From Adineta vaga (Eukaryota; Rotifera): 64,000 nucleotides of DNA. The translations under genes and the position numbers were made by a program. This document shows positions 54,706 through 64,000 of the stretch, piece after piece. Numbering within the stretch: the stretch's first letter is position 1; each line of letters opens with the position of its first letter. The DNA lies in the NCBI GenBank assembly GCA_021613535.1, contig CP075492.1, positions 8,184,001 to 8,248,000 of the forward strand, given 5' to 3'. Below the pieces are notes generated by a model. That model ran no database searches. It saw only the letters and a list, made by a program, of their open reading frames with translations, and had not been told where the DNA came from.

Positions 54706-55957
54706 TTAATATACAATAGGAAAAGAAAAGGAAGACATAAAACGATCATTTAGTATCTGAAGTGTAGTTAAAACAATACGTTCAATTGAAGAGAAATATT
54801 TCAACCAAATTTTCGTACATTCTCTTTGCATTGCATGTCTTGCATTTGGATCAATCGTTCTCAAATAAGCCGGTAGTAAACTGAACGATGATACATTTGA
54901 ATAGATAATAGCAGATTTTGACCAATCAATAATTTCACTGAACGGAAGAATGATGGATTCATCATCATTACTTGTTATCACTGGTATACAACCATATTGT
55001 AAAACTTCAAGAAATCGATAGGAATATAAACGACGTCCAGTTGGTACAAGACAAAAATGTGATTGTTTTAATAATTGTATATATTCATTTTTATCATTTG
55101 AAATTGTTTCGTTATCAGTATATTTGACAATAATATCATGATTATTATTTAAATGACGAAAAAATGTACGATGATGTTGAACATCTTCGTAACTTTTTCC
55201 TTTGAATGAAAGAAGAATTGTACGTGAAATAGAAGACGAAGAAAAAGAATGAAATGGATAATCAGAATGAAATAATGGAAATGTAAGATGTAACGAACAA
55301 TTATAATTAGTATAAGTTAAACTAGTTGAAGCAAGAATATAACGAGATGGTAAAGTAAAATCAAGTGTACGTCGATAAGAAGGCCAAGTGCCTATAATAG
55401 AATGAAAGAAGAAGAAATTTTTAGGCGGAAATAGAAAAGAAGAAGTTGCGCAATTCTATTGTAAGAAAATGAAAGAAAATACTACCTGTATAATGATTAA
55501 ATATTAAATGAATTTTGTTCGGATCAGACCATTCAGAAAAGAAATTCAAACGTTGTTCAATAAAATAAACGTAATAACCATTTTTTGATCGACGATCACG
55601 ATCAATTGTATCAACTGGTGCTATATATATACAAGCAAGATTTGAATCATTTGTGTAATACGAAGAATTTCTAATTGTCTCAAGTATTATTGCAAAAACT
55701 GGTGAACGTACATAGGTAACATTTGGATATTGAATATTCTGATCGATATGGATAGAAAAACGTGTAATATTATTTGAACAGCGTAGTTTTTGTTCACAAT
55801 TCAATAATGGCGAGGAAGATGAAAAGTGAGATGCGTCAATAGAAGAAAAAAGTTGAAATATAAGTGCAAGCTGTACAAAACATATAAGAACACAAATGAT
55901 TGCAAGAAAGGCAAAACGTTGAGGTATATTAGAAAAGAGAAGGAGAGATCTTATCAT
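54706..55957 (-). CDS. Exostosin-family glycosyltransferase-like protein, type II membrane
   Basis: Two exons, 55957-55486 and 55391-54706, 385 aa. A short cytoplasmic start is followed by one signal-anchor segment (FAFLAIICVLICFVQLALIF), then a lumenal domain with several N-x-S/T sites. The exostosin (GT47) signature is visible: KGKSYEDVQHHRTFFRHL, then QSHFCLVPTGRRLYSYRFLEVLQYGCIPVI, quoted in part, followed by PFSEIIDWSKSAI. EXT1/EXT2 build heparan sulfate in the Golgi and also carry a GT64 domain. This protein has only the GT47 half, resembling short exostosin-like proteins. Donor and acceptor sugars cannot be told from sequence. It lies upstream of the SUN gene in the same orientation, 203 bp away. 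Confidence 0.87.
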
Positions 55958-58206
55958 CGTTCATTCAATCGATATATTATGATTATTAATTAAACCACAG
56001 AAAATTGACAGACAATATCTACCACCAACCAATTCATGTCTTGGTCTTTGTCCTCGATGGTTAACAAGGCACTTATGCAATGGCTCCCATACTGTACACT
56101 AATGACATCTATAAACTCGTAGCACGAGTAGAGTAACTTTATGTTTTTGCTTATAGAAAAACAAGTCATTTGATAATTAGAAAATCAGAAGAACGATACG
56201 TTAAATCGATAACTATGATCATCTTTGAGAATTCACGTTCACAAACTGATTTTAAGCTGAGTTCTACAATCTACATATTTGATTTGATTAGAAGGAAAAC
56301 ATTGATTGGCTTTTTTCCAAGATTATCATAAAATAAAAGTTCATAAGAAATGTTAGGCTTTCAAAGCATGATCTATCGTATGATTATCTGTATACGGACT
56401 ATTTCTATTCTAGTGAATACTTCCTGACTCTTTCTTTTCTTATTTCTTTGACGTAAATTTCACAACAAAGACAAAAATCATTTGATAATTGAAAAAAATA
56501 GAAAGAAGTGTTTTCTCATTGCACAGATGTGTTTTCAAACAGACATGCGCAACATATGTCCCAAACACTTTGGTATACTTATTTAGAAAAAAACATCTTA
56601 CATTGATTGTTAATAGATTTTTACAATATTATCAAAAACATTTTCTAATGTCTATTTTTGTATAGCTCTACTTTCTTGTTCAATTCTATTCTTTATATCC
56701 ACCATATCATTGACCTTTGTTTTGTATACTTTTGTTTTGACATATCCCTATAAACAAAATCAAGTGGTGTTAAATCTAGAGATTGTGGTGCCCTAGAAAT
56801 TGAACCATCTCTACTAATCCATTTGCCATTAGATAGAGTCTTTTCCTTTGCATAATTCAATCGAAAAATGGCGGAGATATTTGAATTTTGTTGGTCAATG
56901 ACTTTCCGGATAGCCTGTAATATCTAGCTCATTCATGAGAGGTAATCAAAGTCCTCAATGCTCTTATAAATATTGTTCAAAGAAAACTACTGACATATTA
57001 TTACAATATAAACCCAAATTACATAATCGAAATCATTTTCGTTCTAAATATGATTGTAATTTTTATTATCATATACTTCGACTGTGAAAATAAAAGAGAG
57101 AGAAAAACAGTATAATCAAACTAAAACATTTTTCTAGGTTCTATACTCATCTCAGCATTTCATTAATGAAAATAAGAATATTGGAAATGAATTATATTAC
57201 TTGTTATATTTTCTTTTTTTTAACGAACAGAACATGTAGAGTCTCCTAAACTCGATTACACTATCTAATAAATCGAAAATTTCATTAAAATACTTGCTTT
57301 CCATTTGAAAATTAGGTCGCTATTTTTCGTCGTGATGAATACGGTAGTAGTTTTTGACGAACGTCATCATTTTTAGAGCACTCATATAAACTGTGTTGTT
57401 AATGAGATGAAAGAAAAAAAAATCTTCTCTTTGTTGCTCTTTGGTAATTTTCATAATGTAATCGCATTTGTTTCTTTTGCATATCGAAGCTAAGGCATAG
57501 AGTTATTTTTCTTGACAGAAACAAATAATGTTACAACTGAATAGAAACAAACATAAGAATTCAAGGCGATATCGAATAAATACTAACTTGAATTTTGTTA
57601 ATAAATTTAAGAGAGATCAAGAGAAGAATATCTAAGGTAGTCATGTTATCTTTAAGATGCAGCGTATTGGAATGTTGAAAGATGAAGTTTAAGTAAGTGA
57701 TTTTAATTCACCGATATTATGTAGAACCATACACTATTGATTCAATAGATGCGAAAAGATAAGAGGTAGTATCTTCCTTGTATTCGTTTTAGATGATTAT
57801 GAGAGATATCTTTTGATCAAAGAGACAGAAATGTTTTTTTTTTATTTGTATGCATCAGTACTGATGATGTGATTGTGAGATCTTTTATTCTAATGTTCAC
57901 GTCAACAAACATAAATAGAGCAGAGATTTTGCCGATGTAAAATATATCTATGTATGTTAATGAAAGATTCTTTCACACCCTTTCTTCTACATGCTCATAT
58001 GACCATAAGAAGAGAACTAAAACGAAGATATTCTGTGATGAGCAATTTGTAATAGACTCACTAGTTATTTGAGAAAGTAACTGAGAAATAGGAGATGCAA
58101 ATAAAAGTAGAATGATTTAATCTAATCTACCTTACTTTTCTACTTCTTAGATCGAGACTGATTATTGATCGTAGTCTCTAACTCTGTATCTCTTTTAGAT
58201 ATACAA
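55958..58206. other. Intergenic region with transposase debris
   Basis: Apart from the transposase fragment at 56651-56836, no gene is recognised. AT-rich throughout. It holds the divergent promoters of the exostosin-like gene and the NHL gene; the latter's leader ends in a TTTTAG acceptor eight bases before the ATG. Confidence 0.5.
56651..56836 (-). pseudogene. Degenerate Tc1/mariner-superfamily (DDE_3) transposase C-terminal fragment
   Basis: On the minus strand one frame reads WISRDGSISRAPQSLDLTPLDF, quoted in part, echoing the transposase motif of the WPxxSPDLxPLD type. Another frame continues KVYKTKVNDMVDIKNRIEQE and SRAIQK before a stop, which fits the adjacent C-terminal part of the same family. 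The two are out of frame, and the upstream catalytic core is not readable, so this is an old broken copy. No terminal inverted repeats were found by eye. Confidence 0.7.
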
Positions 58207-61200
58207 ATGGCAAGATTTGATCATCTCACTTTCTGGTGTTTTTTGTTGATTATTGATGGAGCAGTTGGTAAGTATCTTTGAAAGATTGTGTTGTCTTCAT
58301 TGTCAAAATGAGATAGATGTTGCTGATAATAGTCATAGTTTATTTCGAGAGATTTGTACTGAAGAATTCTCATGAGAGACAAATATGAGGAGAGAAATTG
58401 ATCAGTTAGAAAAGAGTGATATGAGTAATTTGTTTCGAGTGAAAACTCTGTCATTTTCTTTTTCTCCAGCTATCTCGTACAATCAACCAAAATTTTGTCC
58501 GAATGCATCATGGAATGCTACGGCCTTAACATTTGCAACAAATACAATTGTTGGCTCAACTCCTTATGGTATTTTTGTCAACTCCAACAATACCGTTTAT
58601 GTAGCAAATCGCGAATCCAGTCGAGTTCATGTGTGGTTAGAAGGAAGTACAACATCTATTCGAAATCTTTCGAGTGGTTTGAATCTTCCATATAGTGTGT
58701 TTGTCACTGATAATGGTGATATTTTTGTTGATAATGGTCAAACAAATAATAGAGTTGATCGATGGCAAACGAATTCTACTGACAGCATTCCAGCGATGTA
58801 TACAGTGGAACATGTTATGATCTCTTCGTTGATATGAATAATAATCTTTACTGTTCCATGAAAGGTGACCATCAAGTTCTCAGTAATTCACTGACTAGTC
58901 GTTTAAATCTTTGGAGCATTGTAGCAGGCACCGGCACTGCTGGAGCAACAGCAATCACTATTAATAGTCCTTATGGAATCTTTGTCGATACAAATCTGAA
59001 TTTATATCTTGCGGATTCAGGAAATCACCGAATTCAGTTGTATGCATATGGTCAACTGACTGGAACAGCTGTAGCAGGTGCTTCAGCTGCAGGAACTATT
59101 ACACTCAGTATGCCAACTGATGTAGTACTTGATGCTGATGGTTATCTTTTTATTGTTGACAGTGGAAACCACCGAATTGTTGGTTCTGGACCGTATGGGT
59201 TTCGTTGTATTGCAGCATGTACCGGAGCAGGTGCAACAGCCGTTAAATTAAACAATCCAATCAGTTTCAGTTTCGATACTTATGGAAACATATTTATCAC
59301 TGATCGAGATAACAATCGAGTTCAAAAATTTCTTATATCAACAAATGTTTGTAGTAAGTACAATTATTTCTCTGCAACATACTGTTCAGACTTGATTGAG
59401 ACTTTGTTTATCAGAATAGAACGATTTGTATATTCCAAATGAGACTTGCTTAGATAGTTCATCAGTTAGATCTGTCTTTATCAGCGATCTTAATATGACA
59501 ATTACAGGCAAGTTTATTTATTGTAGATGGAACGTCAACTACAACAACTGCTAGTGGTATGTCAATCACACTCTTGTTCTCATTTCGATATTGATAAACA
59601 ATTGTTTTTATCGTTTTTAGTAACAGCATCATCGAGCATCATTCCAACAAGTACATCTTCTGTGCCAAGTTCTTATTCAAATGGTAATCTGATTGTTTAG
59701 TGTACTTTTTCGTACAGGTCTTTTGAACTATAATTCTAAGGGTGCAAATATCAATAGTGAATCATAAATAGGCTGTTGGAAAGGTCAGTGAGAATGATTG
59801 ATGGAAATCGATCAAGGAAAAAAAACAAGTTGAGAAGAGTATCAGAGACAATCATACTTTTGAATAGTTGATCAATGCATAGATCTCACAAATCATATGA
59901 TACATGCGAGATTACGAATAATAAGACTACCATTTCAGTTGACATGATAGATCATAGTTTGTAAGGAAGCTTATGACAAACACTGATACTATACGATCTA
60001 TTCTACTATTAGAGATGACAAGGACAAAAAGATTGATATTGCGAGTTTCTCATCAGATTCACTACTCATTTCGTCGTCGAAAGAGACAACATAAATCATA
60101 CACAATCATGTATTTTGCTATTTCCTCTTTTGTTGATTTCGATTATTGATAAAAGAACGATGATATGCATCATGATGATGTAGCTTTCGTCGCAACAGGA
60201 CTTATATGAGTAACTTTGCGGTAGAAGAATTTCACAGTTGTCAAACAACTAACGATGAAAACCAAATATAATGTGATTTTGTTATAGTTATTTCATACAA
60301 TCAACCAAAATTTAGTCCATATGCAATATGGAGTGGAAATGCAATTACATTCGCTACGAGTACAACAGTGGGCGCCGAACCCTTTGGTATTTTTGTCGAT
60401 AAAAACAATACTGTCTACGTTGCAAATAGAGGTGATAACAAGATTCAAATCTGGCTCGAAGGAAGTACAACACCTAGTCGTACTATAACAACTGATGTGG
60501 GCTATACATATAGTATTTTTGCTACAGTAACAGGTGATATTTATATTGATAATGGATATTCATATAAGCGTGTTGATAAATATACATCAAATGGAACAAT
60601 ACGAACATCAGTCATGTCTGTTAAATATATATGTTATGATATTTTTATTGATGTCAGCAACAATCTTTATTGTTCATTGTATGATTATCATCAAGTTGCA
60701 ATGACATCGTTAAATAACAATTCTACGATGTGGACTATCGCTGCGGGAACATACTGTTCTGGTTCAACTGCTAATAAGCTTTATTTGCCTCGTGGAATCT
60801 TCGTCGACACTTCTCTCAATCTGTATGTTGCTGATTGTGGCAATAATCGCGTTCAACTCTTTCAATCAGGACAATTAGTTGCAACTACAATAGCAGGTGC
60901 ATCAGCCGCAGGAACCATTTCACTCAGTTGTCCTAGTGATGTGATGCTGGATGGTGATGGATATTTGTTCATTTTGGATAGTAGTAATCATCGTATTGTT
61001 GGATCAGGACCGAATGGTTTTCGTTGTTTAGTTGGATGTACAGGCGCTGCTGGTAGCACATCAAGTGGTTTGTATTTGCCATCAACTATGAGTTTTGACA
61101 GCTATGGAAATATCTATGTCGCTGATCGAATTAATTATCGTATACAAAAGTTTATTCTACAAGCAAATACGACTTATCGTAAGTGTGATGTACTCAGTAA

Positions 61201-64000
61201 TAGTATGATAGATAGTTGTGAATATATCGACTGTTCAATGAGCGATATTGATGATGCGAATGACTGGTCGATTTTGATCTCACGAACGATTTCTTATAAT
61301 TGAGTCTTTGTTGAAAACTATGTTTAAACATTGATGACATGACATGAAGGTAGTGATTTTTCTTCTCATTTAGTTTTATTTGTTTCATTCTAGCTTTTTC
61401 TTTCAATCAGCCGAAGTTTTGTCCATCCGCCACTTGGTATACTGATGGTGTTACTTTTGCAGACACTCGAATACTTAATACTTACGTTTTTGGAGTCTTC
61501 GTTGATGTTAATAATACTGTTTATATACCTAGCTGGCTAAATGATCAATCATATGTATGGAGAGAAGGAAGTCTTTTTCCTGACAGAAATTTGACTGGTG
61601 GGATGGATGGATCATTGAGTATTTTCGCAACACTTTCCGGTGATATTTATCTTGATAATGGTCTCAGTTATGGTCGAGTAGACAAATGGAGTCCAAGTTC
61701 CACGAGTGGTATATCGGCTATGACAATTACCGCACAATGTTATGATCTGTTTGTCGATACAACTAACACTCTCTACTGTTCAATGACTGGCAGTCATCGA
61801 GTTGCAAAGAAATGGTTGTCTAATAATGACACAGCTAATACAATAGCAGCTGGTACAGGTGGTACTAGTTCAGCTGCAAGCGATCTTTACTATCCTTGTG
61901 GAATTTATGTTGACTATCTGTTTAATTTATATGTTGGAGATTGTGGTAATGATCGAATTCAAATGTTTCCTTTGGGACAAATGAATGCTATTACCATAGC
62001 TGGTAATGGTGCACCAGGTACCTTTACATTTGACTGTCCAAATGATATTGCATTTGATGGTAATGGATATTTATTTGTAACTGATAACTACAATAATCGA
62101 CTCATTGGATCAGGTCCATATGGATTTCGATGTTTGTTTGGTTGTACAAAAGTTGCAGGTTCATCATCTAGTCAACTGAATAGTCCACGAGAATTCAGTT
62201 TCGATAGTTATGGAAATATCTTTGTTGCTGATCAAGTCAATTATCGAGTTCAAAAGTTTCTCTTAGCAAGCAATTCATGTAGTGAGTGATGTTTTTTATT
62301 CGTTTTTTGATGCAGATATTTTATTGTAATGGAAATTGATGTATTTGTTCATCTAGATATTTCATACAATCAACCAAACTTTTGTTCCGATGCTTCATGG
62401 TTTGCCAATGCATCAACATTTGCAGCGAGTACTACTATTGGTTCATTACCTTATGGTATCTTCATTGATGGAATCAATACTGTTTATGTTGCAAGTCAAT
62501 CGAATAACATTGTTTTAATATGGTCACAGTATGATAGTACACCAACAAGAAATAACTCTGGTAATTTGAATCGTCCATACAGTACTTTTGTTTCATTGGC
62601 TGGTGATGTTTATGTTGATAATGGATATGCAAATGGTCGAGTAGATAAGTTTTCATTTAATTCATCAATTGTAACGACTGTAATGAAGGTGAATGGAAGT
62701 TGTTATGGTTTATTTGTTGATAGTAATAATTCTTTGTATTGTTCGCTTCGTGATATTCATCAAGTGGTACAAGTTTCACTGAATAATGGTACAACTATTC
62801 CATGGGTGATATTAGGAAATGGAAGTGCAGGATCATCATCGAACATGCTTAGTTTTCCTCAAGGAATCTATGTGGATATCAATATGCAGTTGTATGTTGC
62901 AGACTGTGGAAATGATCGAATTCAGCGTATGTCAACAATAGGACAAATGAGTGCGGAGACTGTTGTTGGCAATGGTTCATCATCCGGAGATATGACTTTG
63001 CGTTGTCCTAGTGGAGTTGTGATGGATAAAAGCGGTTATTTATTTATTGTGGATAGTTATAATCATCGAATCATTGGATCAGGGCCTTATGGATTTCGAT
63101 GTATTGTTGGTTGCAATGGTATTAGTGGTTCAAGTGCAAGTCAATTGTCATTTCCACAAAGTATGGCATTTGATAGTTACGGGAATATATATGTTACTGA
63201 TCGAAATAATAGTCGAATTCAAATGTTTTCTGCTCAGAAAACGAATTGTAGTAAGTAATTGTTGTGAGGAAGAAGTAGTAGTGAGAATATCATAGTTGTT
63301 GAAAGAGAGATAATAAGTAATATTGAGCAACTTGTTCTGTGTTAGAGTGAAGAAATACCTGTCTAAACTTAATTATTTGCAGGCTCACCGACGACGATTC
63401 AAACGAGTATGATGCCTTTTACATCTGGCGTGCCAACAACAGTAGCTACTGGAACGAATAATATGCAAGAAACGAGTTTGATGACAAGTGCAACACAATC
63501 AAGTACCTCAACTAGCACGTCTACCACCACGTCCAGTACATCCACGAGCACGTCCACTACGACGTCTTCCACCACTTCTACCACCACGTCCAGTACATCC
63601 ACTTCAACGTCCACCAGTACTTCTACCAGTACTTCTACCACCACGTCCAGTACATCCACTTCAACGTCCACTAGTACTTCTACCACCATGTCCAGTACAT
63701 CCACTTCAACGTCCACTAGTACTTCTACCACCACGTCCAGTACATCCACTTCAACGTCCACTAGTACTTCTACCAGTACTTCTACCAGTACTTCTACTAC
63801 CACGTCCAGTACATCCACTTCAACGTCCACCAGTACTTCTACCAGTACTTCTACTACCACGTCCAGTACATCCACTTCAACGTCCACCAGTACTTCTACC
63901 AGTACTTCTACTACCACGTCCAGTACATCCACTTCAACATCCACCAGTACTTCTACCAGTACTTCTACTACCACGTCCAGTACGTCCACTTCAACGTCCA
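58207..64000 (+). CDS. Secreted multi-module NHL-repeat protein with mucin-like Ser/Thr tail (runs off the window)
   Basis: Exons 58207-58267, 58470-59353, 59527-59556, 59621-59683, 60288-61178, 61394-62281, 62357-63250 and 63383 to beyond 64000; every junction is phase 1. Exon 1 is a signal peptide (MARFDHLTFWCFLLIIDGAVG). Four homologous modules of ~296 aa each begin like SYNQPKFC and contain NHL-type repeats (PYGIFV...NNTVYVANR; LYVADCGNNRVQLF; GYLFIVDSGNHRIVGSGPYG quoted in part), with GFRC and a nearby Cys. Short Ser/Thr linkers follow module 1, and the last exon is a long Ser/Thr repeat. NHL repeats form beta-propellers that bind protein, sugar or RNA; here secretion implies an extracellular role, perhaps adhesion or mucus. 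Module 1 has an apparent one-base loss near 58795-58815. Module 2 has Ser for the first Cys. Confidence 0.85.
63589..64000 (+). repeat. Coding minisatellite (Ser/Thr tract), nested 45/57/69-bp units
   Basis: Units beginning TCCAGTACATCCACTTCAACG start at 63589, 63646, 63691, 63736, 63805, 63862, 63919 and 63976. Their lengths are 57, 45, 45, 69, 57, 57 and 57 bp, the last truncated by the window. Lengths differ by whole copies of a 12-bp subunit (ACTTCTACCAGT), so the frame is kept. The translation is nearly pure Ser/Thr, an O-glycosylation-type sequence. A less regular ST tract precedes it from about 63500. Confidence 0.95.

Noticed and set aside
63399-63989. Long minus-strand frame of Val/Asp/Glu/Leu repeats
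   Set aside because: It is the mirror of the Ser/Thr coding minisatellite on the plus strand. The plus frame continues the NHL gene through a phase-consistent splice.

Overview
The window is AT-rich animal nuclear DNA. It holds about 21 protein-coding genes, mostly with many short exons separated by introns of about 45-100 bp, plus one tRNA-like gene, one GPCR remnant and one transposase remnant. Families such as POLR2B, RPL35, ACE, SUN, Disabled, major vault protein and bHLH-Orange place it in Metazoa. Compact genes, tiny introns, 3' splice sites sitting just before start codons, an EF-hand type II NADH dehydrogenase, rhodopsin-like GPCR duplicates and a long NHL-module/mucin-like protein all suggest a rotifer, most likely bdelloid. 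That placement is inference; no single marker proves it.

Layout. 1-8 kb: gene-poor, with a clockwork-orange/DEC-like repressor (minus) and an unrecognised gene (minus). 8-11.5 kb: spartin, ribosomal protein L35 and a divergent tRNA-Pro. 11.9-16 kb: two tandem class A GPCR genes plus the wreck of a third. 17.5-18.4 kb: a small two-Ig-domain protein. 19.8-24.4 kb: RNA polymerase II subunit 2 (minus), divergent from a Ca-binding-type alternative NADH dehydrogenase (plus). 27.3-31.6 kb: a same-strand run of LSM1, a PAN2 protein reduced to its WD40/linker half, CRIPT and HINT1. The LSM1-PAN2 and CRIPT-HINT1 gaps are only 174 and 68 bp and look operon-like. 31.7-41.7 kb, minus strand: ACE, Disabled, a single-exon neuropeptide-receptor-like GPCR and sulfite oxidase. 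41.9-43.2 kb: an SLC35E2-like transporter. 44-51 kb: two diverged major vault protein genes arranged tail to tail. 51.9-56 kb, minus strand: a SUN-domain protein and an exostosin-like glycosyltransferase. 58.2-64 kb: a secreted protein built from four tandem NHL modules followed by a Ser/Thr mucin-like repeat that runs off the window.

Functional links visible in the layout: LSM1 and PAN2 both act in deadenylation-dependent mRNA decay and are adjacent on one strand. The two vault genes could supply two kinds of vault subunit. Exon coordinates were read from GT-AG sites, and the summed exon lengths give whole codons for every complete gene once the four apparent one-base indels are allowed for. 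Those indels lie in the POLR2B gene, the unknown gene, the second vault gene and the NHL gene. They are either residual sequence errors or real, and each is listed as its own finding.
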